Source: Acetobacter lovaniensis (lineage in GTDB: Bacteria > Pseudomonadota > Alphaproteobacteria > Acetobacterales > Acetobacteraceae). Taken from it: a stretch of 64,000 bases of DNA. A program made the position numbers and the translations under genes. Under the pieces are notes generated by a model. That model was not told where the DNA came from, made no database searches, and saw only the letters and a list, made by a program, of their open reading frames with translations. The stretch is taken from positions 1 through 64,000 of the forward strand of contig NZ_JACHIE010000007.1 of the NCBI RefSeq assembly GCF_014207635.1, written 5' to 3'. Shown here piece by piece: positions 25,885 to 35,433 of this stretch. How positions within the stretch are numbered: the stretch's first letter is position 1; every line of letters starts with the position of its first letter.

Positions 25885-26235
25885 ATGTCTGTCAGACAAT
25901 CCCCAAAAACCCATGGCCGGTGCCATGATATGCGTATCCGCCTGTCCGATGCGGAACATGCTGTTTTAAAGCGTGCGGCATGTGCCGCTGGTGTCACCTG
26001 TTCGTCATGGCTGCGGTCTGTGATGCTGGCTGCTATTGCAACCAGAGGGCGACATGACGCCCTTGTTGTTGCCTTGCAGGAGGTGGCGCATCAGCTCTCG
26101 GCCATTGGCAATAACCTGAATCAGATAGCTCATGTTTTAAACGGGGGCCGGAGTGCCGATGTTGGACAAACCCTCCTGGCCGTCGATGACGCTACCGCTC
26201 ATACTCGTGCTCTTTTGCGGGAGATACGGGCGTGA
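25885..26235 (+). CDS. mobC: MobC-like relaxosome protein
   Basis: A 116-residue mobilisation accessory protein. It starts with a ribbon-helix-helix-like stretch (HDMRIRLSDAEHAVLKRAACAAGVTCSSWLRSVML), and the C-terminal half carries the bacterial MobC pattern HQLSAIGNNLNQIAHVLN. It would bind oriT and help the relaxase. AGGAG nine bases upstream fixes the start at 25885. Its TGA overlaps the GTG start of the relaxase (GTGA), showing coupling. Confidence 0.88.
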   Translation: MSVRQSPKTHGRCHDMRIRLSDAEHAVLKRAACAAGVTCSSWLRSVMLAAIATRGRHDALVVALQEVAHQLSAIGNNLNQIAHVLNGGRSADVGQTLLAVDDATAHTRALLREIRA

Positions 26236-27653
26236 TTATCAAGGCCTCCCGTATCACGGCAGAAAGCACGCACCGGCATCTGTTCCGCCACCTCATGCGG
26301 ACGGACGAGAATGAAGAGGTCCGAATAGTGCAGGGTAGAGAGTTTGCCCTTGCCGAGGCGGTCAAAGATGCACGCCACGCTAAACGGCGGTATGGCTTGC
26401 GTCACGTTATTCTCAGCCCGGAACAGGCGACATCTCCTGAGACATTCCAGAAGATAGTGACACTCTACCAAAGTGAATTTGGGGCTGACCCACCTCTGAT
26501 GATTGTAGAGCACCAGAAAAAGCGGGCTGATGGTCTAAGCTATGACAGGCACTGGCATGTGGTGTTTGCTGAAACCCTCGCTAACGGGCGCAGTCTGGAC
26601 TCTCGCTTTATCCGTATCAGGAACGAAAAGGTGGCCCGATTTACGGAACTGGCCTTTGGTCACCCTCTGACATCAGGCAAGCATAATGATGCAGTCATCA
26701 GGGCGCTGGAAGCCTCTTCTAATCCCCATATGCAGCGGGCTGCCACAGACCTCAAGCAGGCTTTCTGGGGAGAAGGCCATACGCCACAGTCAACATTTAC
26801 GGACAAGGCCCATCAGGTCACGAAGCGCAAAGCTGGGAAATCAGTGTTACCAGTCCTGCGAACGCACTTGCGCAAACGTTGGCAGGAAGAGGGAAGGGTC
26901 TTACTTTCTTTTATCGAACGGGTAGCTGAAGAGGGGTATCTTCTGCGAGAGGGAGAGAAGCCTGACGTCTGGTTGATTGGTCAAAATGGAGGCGCTCATC
27001 TTGCTTTGCATCGTGTGCTAGGGCTGAAGAAAAAAGAGCTCGTCGCCTTATTGTCGGATGCCAATAGGTCTGTTTCCTTATCTCCACCGCGTTTGACGGT
27101 ACGGGAGATGAAGGCAGTCAAGCCTCGGCCCGTGGTTGTGCCTCCTGAATACGCACAGAGGCTTGAAGCGTTAATAAAACGTATTCGGCCAAGGTGGAAA
27201 CGGTCTGAGTGTCGGGCGGAATTAATTGCCTTACCCTACCAAAACATGGTGCGACGACTGGAAAACAGCACGTTGGGAGAGATGCTGGAGCGGCTGCTGG
27301 CAGCCCTTATTGCCCGAATGCTGAGGGCACTCTTTGGGTTGTCCATAGAGGTGCCTCCCATAACAGCAGTCGAAGCGAGAGGGCGGATTTCAAAGGCGTG
27401 CGCGGAGGTAGCCTCTTTACGGCAGCAGGACGTGCAGGAGCATTTTGCATCACCAGAAGTGCAGGCAGCCTTGAAAGAACGCAGGCTTTTAAAGCAGTGC
27501 CTGGTGTCAGCCAATCCGGTAACGCGGCAGGCGATGCAGGAGGGTGCGTGGACGGAGGCAATGATGAGTCTAAGAGGCGAGCCGCGTGTGCCAGTTCACG
27601 CTGTGCTAAAAATGCAGCAGCAGAAGACGGTCTCGTATTTAGGTGGTCTGTAG
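26232..27653 (+). CDS. Relaxase/mobilisation nuclease
   Basis: A 473-residue relaxase, probably of the MobP/VirD2-related group. The metal-binding stretch is YDRHWHVVFAE near residue 115, with an upstream GLRHVILSPEQ segment. The N-terminal catalytic Tyr is less clear. The C-terminal half is basic and helical. It starts with GTG overlapping the mobC stop. It would nick the middle island at oriT for transfer by a helper conjugation system; no type IV secretion genes are in the window. It differs in class from the MobF relaxase of the left element. Confidence 0.8.
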   Translation: MIIKASRITAESTHRHLFRHLMRTDENEEVRIVQGREFALAEAVKDARHAKRRYGLRHVILSPEQATSPETFQKIVTLYQSEFGADPPLMIVEHQKKRADGLSYDRHWHVVFAETLANGRSLDSRFIRIRNEKVARFTELAFGHPLTSGKHNDAVIRALEASSNPHMQRAATDLKQAFWGEGHTPQSTFTDKAHQVTKRKAGKSVLPVLRTHLRKRWQEEGRVLLSFIERVAEEGYLLREGEKPDVWLIGQNGGAHLALHRVLGLKKKELVALLSDANRSVSLSPPRLTVREMKAVKPRPVVVPPEYAQRLEALIKRIRPRWKRSECRAELIALPYQNMVRRLENSTLGEMLERLLAALIARMLRALFGLSIEVPPITAVEARGRISKACAEVASLRQQDVQEHFASPEVQAALKERRLLKQCLVSANPVTRQAMQEGAWTEAMMSLRGEPRVPVHAVLKMQQQKTVSYLGGL

Positions 27654-27750
27654 GCTCTCTGGCCTTTCGGGGGCATGAACTGGTTTTGCTGTCAAACATC
27701 TTCATGGTTATGGTCGGCTAACGCCTCTTCTCGGTCGTAAAGAGAGTCGC

Positions 27751-28842
27751 TCAAGGTTTTGGTAAGCGGACATCCTGTGTCGGTGATGCAAGCCAGTCCG
27801 TGAGTTGCCGGACCATGGATCGCGCGACACGGCCCGCTCCCAGGAGGGTTGCGGATGCGGGACCGCACCAGAAGCCATACCCCAGCAGCCACAGGCGTGG
27901 CTCCCTGACGGCCTGCTGCCCGTTCACGTGGATCAGCCCGTCCGGCTCGATCACGTCGAGTGGTGCAAATGCAGAGAGCGCGGGACGGAAGCCTGTACAC
28001 CAGATGATCGCGTCAATGGCTTCTTCCTGTCCGCCGGGCCAGACGACGCCCGTAGCCGTCATGCGCACGAACGGGCGCACCGCGTGGAAGACACCGCGCT
28101 CCCGGGCGGCCCGTACGGGCGGCACCATGACGATATCGCCAAAGCCTCCTGTCGGCATGGCGCCGGCGTTGCCCAGGACTCGTGCGGTCGCCCGTTCGAA
28201 CAGAACCCGTCCATCCACATCGTCGGGCAGGAATACCGGATCCTGCAGCGTCACCCACGTTGCGTTCGCGAGCAGTGACACTTCCGCCAGGATCTGCGCC
28301 CCGGAGTTACCGCCACCGACCACGAGCACGCGCCGACCGGCAAAAGGTGCGGGGATCTGATAGTGCGCGGAATGGATCTGCGTCCCGCCGAAGAGGTCAC
28401 GCCCCGCGACATCGGGAACAAAGGGGGCTGACCACGTACCGGTCGCCCCGATAACCGCACGGCCAAGAAGATCACCCGCGCTGGTTCTGACAGTCAGAAG
28501 TTTTCCGTTCGCGCGCTCCACACACTCGACCATGACCGGACGGCGGATCGGCGGCGCATAGCGCGCCTCGTAGCGGTGCAGATAGTCCAACACCTCGTCA
28601 CGGGTCGGATAGCCGCCATCCGGCATGTCTGGCATCGGCCAGCCGGGCAGCGAACTGTAGGACGCGGGTGAAAACAGATGCAGGGAGTCCCAGCCATGCA
28701 CCCATGCACCACCCGCCTGCGTCCCGTTATCAAGAATGACGTAACGCAGTCCGGTCCGTCGTAGAAAATACGACGCGGCGAGGGCCGCCTGACCGCCTCC
28801 CACGATCACAACATCGAACTGTTCCGCCATTGCCCGGCTCAC
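27751..28842 (-). CDS. arsO: FAD-dependent monooxygenase, ArsO-like
   Basis: A 363-residue flavoprotein. The FAD dinucleotide motif [13 protein letters not shown] is at the N-terminus and a second NADPH-type motif [13 protein letters not shown] is mid-protein; [12 protein letters not shown] is typical of this monooxygenase branch. As the last gene of the arsenic operon it fits ArsO, a flavoprotein often found after arsH. Its reaction is unproven; a role in organoarsenical or arsenite oxidation is inferred from context. The GTG start overlaps the arsH stop; an in-frame ATG lies at 28830. Confidence 0.75.
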   Translation of the reverse strand: MSRAMAEQFDVVIVGGGQAALAASYFLRRTGLRYVILDNGTQAGGAWVHGWDSLHLFSPASYSSLPGWPMPDMPDGGYPTRDEVLDYLHRYEARYAPPIRRPVMVECVERANGKLLTVRTSAGDLLGRAVIGATGTWSAPFVPDVAGRDLFGGTQIHSAHYQIPAPFAGRRVLVVGGGNSGAQILAEVSLLANATWVTLQDPVFLPDDVDGRVLFERATARVLGNAGAMPTGGFGDIVMVPPVRAARERGVFHAVRPFVRMTATGVVWPGGQEEAIDAIIWCTGFRPALSAFAPLDVIEPDGLIHVNGQQAVREPRLWLLGYGFWCGPASATLLGAGRVARSMVRQLTDWLASPTQDVRLPKP

Positions 28843-29554
28843 AGACTTTCCGGGAGACGGAATTCCGCCTTGCGTTCGCTGTAGCGATCAACGAGGTAGT
28901 CGGCCCGGTCGCGCAGCAGCCATGTGAACTTCATCAGCTCCTCCATGACATCTACCATCCGGTCATAGAGGGGGGATGGCTTCATCCGGTCATCGTCACC
29001 GAACTGGGTATAGGCCATCGGCACGCTGGACTGATTGGGGACGGTGAACATCCGCATCCACCGGCCCAGCACCCGTAGGGCATTGACGGAATTGAAGCTC
29101 TGCGATCCGCCCGAAACCTGCATGACCGCCAGCGTGCGGCCTTGAGTCGGACGGATCGATCCTTCGGACAATGGCAGCCAGTCGATCTGGTTCTTGAACA
29201 CGGCGGTAATGTTCCCGTGCCGTTCGGGGCTGCACCAGACTTGACCTTCCGACCAGATCGAGAGTTCCCGTAGTTCCTGCACTTTCGGATGGGTCGCGGA
29301 CACAGAATCCGCTACCGGCAGGTCGGTCGGGTCAAACACCCGTGTCTCGGCCCCCAGCACCTTCAGGATGCGTTCCGCCTCAAGAACCAACAGATGGCTG
29401 AAGGATCGGGAACGTAAAGAGCCATAGAGCAGTAGGATACGCGGCGGATGGTCCACACGCGGTTGCGGTTCCAGCCGCGCGAGATCGACCTGTTCAAGAT
29501 ATTCGGGGTGGAGGGCTGGCAAGTCAGATTCGGTCATTATGGTCCATTCGTGCA

Positions 29555-29555
<1 letters not shown>
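28839..29555 (-). CDS. arsH: ArsH, NADPH-dependent FMN reductase
   Basis: A 238-residue flavodoxin-fold oxidoreductase. The FMN phosphate loop is [12 protein letters not shown], and [23 protein letters not shown] is highly characteristic of ArsH, which oxidises trivalent organoarsenicals. The ATG at 29555 shares a base with the arsB stop (TAATG); a second ATG at 29537 is equally possible because neither has a good ribosome site. The frame continues upstream inside arsB without meaning. Confidence 0.9.
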
Positions 29556-30849
<1,294 letters not shown>

Positions 30850-30850
<1 letters not shown>

Positions 30851-31272
30851 CAGGAGATCCGCTTTCCGGATTCATCGACGATCTTCTCGCCGTCCTCTTT
30901 GACGAAAGCGCCCCGCTGCGGGTTGGGCAGGATTTCCAGAGCCGCCTCGGACGGACGGCAGAGCGCAACACCGAGGGGGGTGACGACGATCGGCCGGTTC
31001 ATCAGGATCGGGTGTGCGATCATGGCGTCGATCAGCGTATCGTCCGTCAGGGTCGGATTATCGAGGCCGAGCTCGTGAAAGGGCGTGCCCTTTTCCCGCA
31101 GGACCGAGCGCACCGGAAGCCCCATACGGGCGATCAGATCGACCAGTTCGGCCCGGCTCGGCGGCGTTTTCAGATATTCGATGATCCGGGGCTCCTCGCC
31201 GCTGTTGCGGATCAGTGCCAGCACGTTGCGCGACGTGCCGCAGGCCGGGTTGTGGTAGATCGTGATGGTCAT
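30850..31272 (-). CDS. arsC: ArsC, glutaredoxin-coupled arsenate reductase
   Basis: A 140-residue thioredoxin-fold enzyme. The catalytic motif [10 protein letters not shown] places Cys11 as the nucleophile, and the arginines expected to bind arsenate appear in the family segments ([15 protein letters not shown]). It reduces arsenate to arsenite for export by ArsB. The start overlaps the arsR stop by four bases. Confidence 0.93.
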
Positions 31273-31622
31273 GGGCAGGATTCCCGGGATGGGCAGCAGG
31301 AGGACAGGTTCGCGACCAGGGGCGCGCAGAGTTCGGGGCTGCCCGCACAGCAGTCTCTTACGAGGAAGAGCATCAGGTCGCGCAAGCGCGGAAGGCGCGC
31401 ACGATAGACGATCAGCCGGCTGTAGCGCTGCGAGGTCAGCAGGCCGGCACGGGTCAGGGTGGCAAGATGGGCCGAGATCGTGTTCTGCGAGACATCGAGA
31501 TGCCGCGCGACGTCTCCAGCGGGTAGTCCGTCCGGTTCGTGGCGCACCAGCAGGCGGAAGATCTCCATTCGCGTGGACTGCGACAGAGCGCTCAGGGCAG
31601 CGAGGGCAGATTCTGTATCCAT
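31269..31622 (-). CDS. arsR: ArsR-family metalloregulator
   Basis: A 117-residue ArsR/SmtB repressor with a winged HTH (GDVARHLDVSQNTISAHLATLTRAGLL). It lacks the classical ELCVCDL metal site in the DNA-binding helix. Instead, cysteines cluster at the C-terminus (Cys91, Cys92, Cys99, then Cys109, Cys110, Cys116), which fits an alternative arsenite site of the kind described for atypical ArsR proteins. It heads the operon; a TTGACT -35-like hexamer lies at 31657-31652 upstream, without a clear -10. Confidence 0.88.
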   Translation of the reverse strand: MDTESALAALSALSQSTRMEIFRLLVRHEPDGLPAGDVARHLDVSQNTISAHLATLTRAGLLTSQRYSRLIVYRARLPRLRDLMLFLVRDCCAGSPELCAPLVANLSSCCPSRESCP

Positions 31623-31699
31623 AAATCGACGATCACGGATATATTAGATGAAGTCAACACTACCGAGGACATGCCTCGTTCAAAACCTGGAATACGGTG

Positions 31700-32395
31700 T
31701 CACACGCCGAACAGGCGGCCGATTCCGCCCGTGACGATCATCGCAACAATACCCCAGAACGTCACACGCAGTGCTGGCCGCAGAGGCGCCGCGCCGCCGG
31801 CAAGCGCGCCGACGACGCCCAAAATGGCGAGAACCACGACCGAGGTCAGGGACACGCCCCAGGATACCCACGCGACAGGGGTCAGAACAGCTGCCAGTAC
31901 GGGCAGCAAGGCTCCGGACGAAAAGGCGGTTGCCGAGGCGAATGCCGCCTGTATGGGTCGTGCCGCCGTGGCTTCGGACAGACCCAGTTCATCCCTGGCA
32001 TGAGCACCGAGCGCATCATGTTTCATAAGGGCGACGGCGACCTCGTGTGAGAGGTCTCCATCCAGTCCTCTTTTCTGATAGATCCCGGCCAGTTCGGCGA
32101 CCTCCCCCTCCCAGTCCGTGGCCAGCTCCTGTTTTTCGCGGGCGATGTCAGCGTGTTCGGAATCGGCCTGGGAACTGACCGAGACATACTCGCCCGCCGC
32201 CATGGACAGGGCGCCCGCGACAAGCGCGGACAGTCCCGCGACGAGAATGCTGCCGCGTGTCGCATGAGAACTGGCAACGCCGACGATGAGGCTGCCGGTC
32301 GACAGCGTTCCGTCATTGGCGCCGAGAACAGCCGCACGCAGCCATCCCAGTTTCTCGACGGCATGACGTTCGGCCAAAGGATGGAGACGCGACAT
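31700..32395 (-). CDS. VIT1/CCC1-family transporter
   Basis: A 231-residue membrane protein of the Fe/Mn vacuolar transporter type. LGANDGTLSTGSLIVGVASS and MAAGEYVSVSSQADSEHADI are diagnostic. A soluble cytoplasmic helical loop between segments 2 and 3 and three C-terminal membrane segments follow. Bacterial members export iron or manganese. The start MSRLHP is chosen because upstream codons are AT-rich and unlike the family. It precedes arsR by 77 bp on the same strand, but a link to arsenic is unknown. Confidence 0.85.
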   Translation of the reverse strand: MSRLHPLAERHAVEKLGWLRAAVLGANDGTLSTGSLIVGVASSHATRGSILVAGLSALVAGALSMAAGEYVSVSSQADSEHADIAREKQELATDWEGEVAELAGIYQKRGLDGDLSHEVAVALMKHDALGAHARDELGLSEATAARPIQAAFASATAFSSGALLPVLAAVLTPVAWVSWGVSLTSVVVLAILGVVGALAGGAAPLRPALRVTFWGIVAMIVTGGIGRLFGV

Positions 32396-32591
32396 AAGAT
32401 GACCTGCTGCTTCTGGTGAATACAAATAAAGGTTAAGATGCATCATTTGCCGCGACAACAGATATTTCATTCTGATATTGCGAGTTATTTTCAATATTAT
32501 TTATGTTTTAGGAAAATCTGTTCTGTTCAGAATCCTGTCAGGTAAGCATGATACGGAAGTGGATTCAGGGTTCTTTTTTGCCGAGACGTAT

Positions 32592-33161
32592 ATGCCTTAT
32601 TCAACGCCGGACATCACAGATAGCCTGCTGCGTTACGACAGGCCGACGATCATCCTTCACTGGATGACGGCCTTTCTGGTGCTGCTTCAGTTTGCTCTTG
32701 GCGAAACCTGGAATTGGCCAACAAAATCCGTCCATCATCTGATGGTGGTCGCGCATCTGACAGCCGGCATCCTGCTGACCGCAATTATGGTGTTCCGCAT
32801 TGTCTGGCGTCTGACGAAAGGCCGGCATCTGTCGGACCTTCTCGTGCCTGTGGACCGGGTATTCGCCCTTGGAGCAGAGTACACGCTCTATGTGCTGCTT
32901 CTGGCGGAAATCTTGCTGGGCTATCTCTGGCGATGGGGTGCCGGGCAGACGATGAGTTTTTTCGGCCTCCTGATTCCATCCCCGTTCGCGCGGTTCCCGG
33001 CGGAAACCGTGACGTGGTTTCAGACGCTACATTACTGGAACGCCTGGTTGATTATGGGTCTTGCGACAGGCCATGGCGCGGCGGCGCTTTTTCATCAGTT
33101 TGTCCTGAAAGACAAAGTGCTTGGACGCATGCTGCCGCGGGGTTCCTCACTCAGTCAGTGA
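32592..33161 (+). CDS. Cytochrome b561 family protein
   Basis: A 189-residue di-haem membrane cytochrome. Four hydrophobic helices carry candidate haem ligands: His in IILHWMTAF, HHLMVVAHLTAG and TLHYWNAWLIMGLATGHGAAAL. Such proteins pass electrons from quinol to periplasmic acceptors or superoxide. The ATG at 32592 begins the conserved region; the longer frame runs into AT-rich DNA opposite the VIT gene leader. Confidence 0.85.
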   Translation: MPYSTPDITDSLLRYDRPTIILHWMTAFLVLLQFALGETWNWPTKSVHHLMVVAHLTAGILLTAIMVFRIVWRLTKGRHLSDLLVPVDRVFALGAEYTLYVLLLAEILLGYLWRWGAGQTMSFFGLLIPSPFARFPAETVTWFQTLHYWNAWLIMGLATGHGAAALFHQFVLKDKVLGRMLPRGSSLSQ

Positions 33162-33280
33162 TTGCGATCGGGAACCTATCTGATTTTCATGATTGGGCAG
33201 CATCGTGATGCTGGATTGCCAACAACGTCAGCTTTTTTCGGCTTCCGTTGTACAACAGATGTTCCGCTGTCCCCTCAAAT

Positions 33281-33341
33281 CTGCCTGTCGGCTTCACCAA
33301 TTAAGCAGACAGGCAGTGCTCACCTCAAGTCAGACGAGGTG
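33281..33341. promoter_or_regulatory. Inverted repeats upstream of the Old Yellow Enzyme gene
   Basis: CTGCCTGTC (33281-33289) and GACAGGCAG (33308-33316) form a 9-bp inverted repeat, followed by CACCTC / GAGGTG. They lie within 135 bp of the enoate reductase start and may be an operator or an upstream terminator. Confidence 0.3.
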
Positions 33342-33414
33342 GTAAGTCTTCTGTTGTATTCCTCGTGAGGCTTCCCAAATTCATAGGAACTGCGTCTTTT
33401 AAGAAGGATCTGTC

Positions 33415-34488
33415 ATGACCAGCCTGTTTGAGCCGATTGAACTGGGAAGCATTTACGCCAAAAACAGAATTCTCATGGCGCCGCTGACACGCGGTCGGAG
33501 CACCCGTGATCATGTGCCCACCCCCATCATGGCCGAATATTACGCGCAACGGGCCGGAGCCGGTCTGATCATCTCAGAAGCGACCGGGATCAGCCGCGAA
33601 GGTCTTGGCTGGCCGTATGCGCCGGGCCTGTGGTCGCAGGAACAGGTGGAAGCCTGGAAGCCCATCACCGCCGCAGTTCACGCCAAGGGCGGAAAGATTG
33701 TGGCCCAGCTCTGGCATATGGGTCGGATGGTTCATTCCAGCGTGACGGGCCAGCAACCTGTGTCCTGCTCGGCGACAAAAGCGCCTGAAGCCCTCCATAC
33801 TTACGATGGCAAGCAGGCTCCCGAAGTCGCCCGCCCTCTCACCAAGGAGGACATTGCCCGCATCCTGAACGACTACGAAAATGCTGCTCGCAATGCCCTT
33901 CAGGCAGGCTTTGACGGTGTGCAGATTCATGCCGCCAACGGTTATCTGATCGACGAATTTCTGCGGGACGGCACCAATCATCGTTCCGACGAATATGGCG
34001 GTTCGCCGGAAAACCGCATCCGCTTCCTGCGTGAAGTCACCGAACGCGTGATCGCAACGATTGGCGCGCACAAAACGTCAGTAAGGCTGTCCCCCAATGG
34101 CGATACGGTGGGCTGCATCGACAGTCATCCAGAGCAGGTTTTTGTGCCGGCCGCAAAGCTGCTGAATGACCTCGATATCGCTTTCCTTGAACTGCGCGAG
34201 CCCGGACCGAACGGCACGTTCGGCAAGACCGACCAGCCCAAGCTGCATGGTCCGATCCGCGAAGTCTTCAGGAAGCCGCTGGTTCTGAATCAGGACTACA
34301 CACGGGAAGAAGCGATCGAGACAGTCGCTACCGGTGTTGCGGACGCCATTTCGTTTGGTCGGCCTTTCCTCGCCAATCCGGACCTCGTGCGTCGTCTGGA
34401 AGACAATCTGCCCCAGAACAAGGACGATATCCGCACCTGGTACTCGCAGGGTGCAGAAGGCTATACGGATTATCCGCTTGCTCGCTGA
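33415..34488 (+). CDS. Old Yellow Enzyme-family alkene reductase
   Basis: A 357-residue FMN oxidoreductase of the OYE/NemA type. It begins LFEPIELGSIYAKNRILMAPLTRGRS, contains the substrate-binding pair in VQIHAANGYLIDEFL and the SDEYGGSPENR motif, and ends near ISFGRPFLANPDLV. It reduces activated C=C bonds (enals, enones, maleimides) using NADPH. AGGAT precedes the ATG. It stands alone between the cytochrome and the restriction locus and may act in electrophile detoxification. Confidence 0.92.
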   Translation: MTSLFEPIELGSIYAKNRILMAPLTRGRSTRDHVPTPIMAEYYAQRAGAGLIISEATGISREGLGWPYAPGLWSQEQVEAWKPITAAVHAKGGKIVAQLWHMGRMVHSSVTGQQPVSCSATKAPEALHTYDGKQAPEVARPLTKEDIARILNDYENAARNALQAGFDGVQIHAANGYLIDEFLRDGTNHRSDEYGGSPENRIRFLREVTERVIATIGAHKTSVRLSPNGDTVGCIDSHPEQVFVPAAKLLNDLDIAFLELREPGPNGTFGKTDQPKLHGPIREVFRKPLVLNQDYTREEAIETVATGVADAISFGRPFLANPDLVRRLEDNLPQNKDDIRTWYSQGAEGYTDYPLAR

Positions 34489-34503
34489 TACCCTATTTTT
34501 CCC

Positions 34504-34532
34504 GCAAGTTCCTTCCAATGGAAGGAACTTGC
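34504..34532. terminator. Perfect hairpin after the Old Yellow Enzyme gene
   Basis: GCAAGTTCCTTCC (34504-34516) pairs fully with GGAAGGAACTTGC (34520-34532), 15 bp after the stop codon. T residues follow only weakly on the plus strand; on the minus strand the tail is a run of A and G. It is probably a terminator between convergent genes. Confidence 0.55.
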
Positions 34533-34702
34533 ATTTGAACTATAGAAAATATTTAGCCGCCGACGTGATACTTGTCGTGAAGTAGGCGAAATCACCTGAA
34601 TAGCTCTACTCCCTGCCATGAATGTGAACACTGCGAAAGGCTGTTTTCGGTAACTCCATCCCGATAGCCGACTGTCTGTTTCCCCCCCCCATATCTGCCG
34701 CA

Positions 34703-35431
34703 TCAGCGTGTGAGGAGCAGTTCTGCCATATTGTCTAGCCGTACCTTATGTCGCTCCCAGTCGGGCATAACGCGTTCAAGGAGTGCCCAGAAGGCAGGGC
34801 TATGGTTGCGTTCTTTGAGGTGGCACAGTTCATGCAAAAGCACATAGTCAATGCAGTCTCTTGGCGCTTTGACCAGATGGGGGTTGAGTGTAATGGTGCC
34901 GCCCGGTGAACAATTACCCCATTGGGTTTGCATAATCTGAAGCTTGAGGGCCGGGGCCTGTGTAACCCACAATGTGGAGGGCAGTAAGGCTTGCAGCCGT
35001 GCCTGAAACACCTGTTGTGCCCGCTTAAAATACCAAAGCTCTAATAGCTTTTGAATACGTAAGGGGTGGCGCTCCTGTACGCAAACGTCTAGCCGCCCAC
35101 GCAGCATACGCACGGTTTCTGGGGTGTTAGGCTGATGGTGCACTTTAAGTAGATGCCGCCGCCCGAGATAGAAATGGCTCTCGCCACTCACATAAGCGCG
35201 TGGTGTGGCCTGTTCCTGCACAGCACGGAAGTCACGCAGTTTTTGCCATATCCAGCGGGTTTTCTGGTGTAACGCCTGCTCTAGAGCAGTGTCAGAGGTT
35301 CCCTCAGGTACAAAAGCCTGCACGCTCAGGTCTGGGTAGACTTTAAGGCGTAGTGTTGAGCCAAGGCGGGGGCGTGGCAACAACTCCACACGGATAGTGT
35401 CTCCCCCATAGGTTAAAATGCGCTCTGCCAT
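34703..35431 (-). CDS. YgjP-like metallopeptidase (DUF45) of the restriction locus
   Basis: A 242-residue zinc-metalloprotein of the YgjP/WLM group. The HExxH-like motif is HELCHLKERNHSPAFW. It begins three bases after the hsdR stop, so it belongs to the hsd operon. Such genes are frequent neighbours of type I restriction systems, but their function there is unsettled. A second paralogue lies at 44016-44738, outside the island. Confidence 0.85.
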   Translation of the reverse strand: MAERILTYGGDTIRVELLPRPRLGSTLRLKVYPDLSVQAFVPEGTSDTALEQALHQKTRWIWQKLRDFRAVQEQATPRAYVSGESHFYLGRRHLLKVHHQPNTPETVRMLRGRLDVCVQERHPLRIQKLLELWYFKRAQQVFQARLQALLPSTLWVTQAPALKLQIMQTQWGNCSPGGTITLNPHLVKAPRDCIDYVLLHELCHLKERNHSPAFWALLERVMPDWERHKVRLDNMAELLLTR

Positions 35432-35433
35432 GC

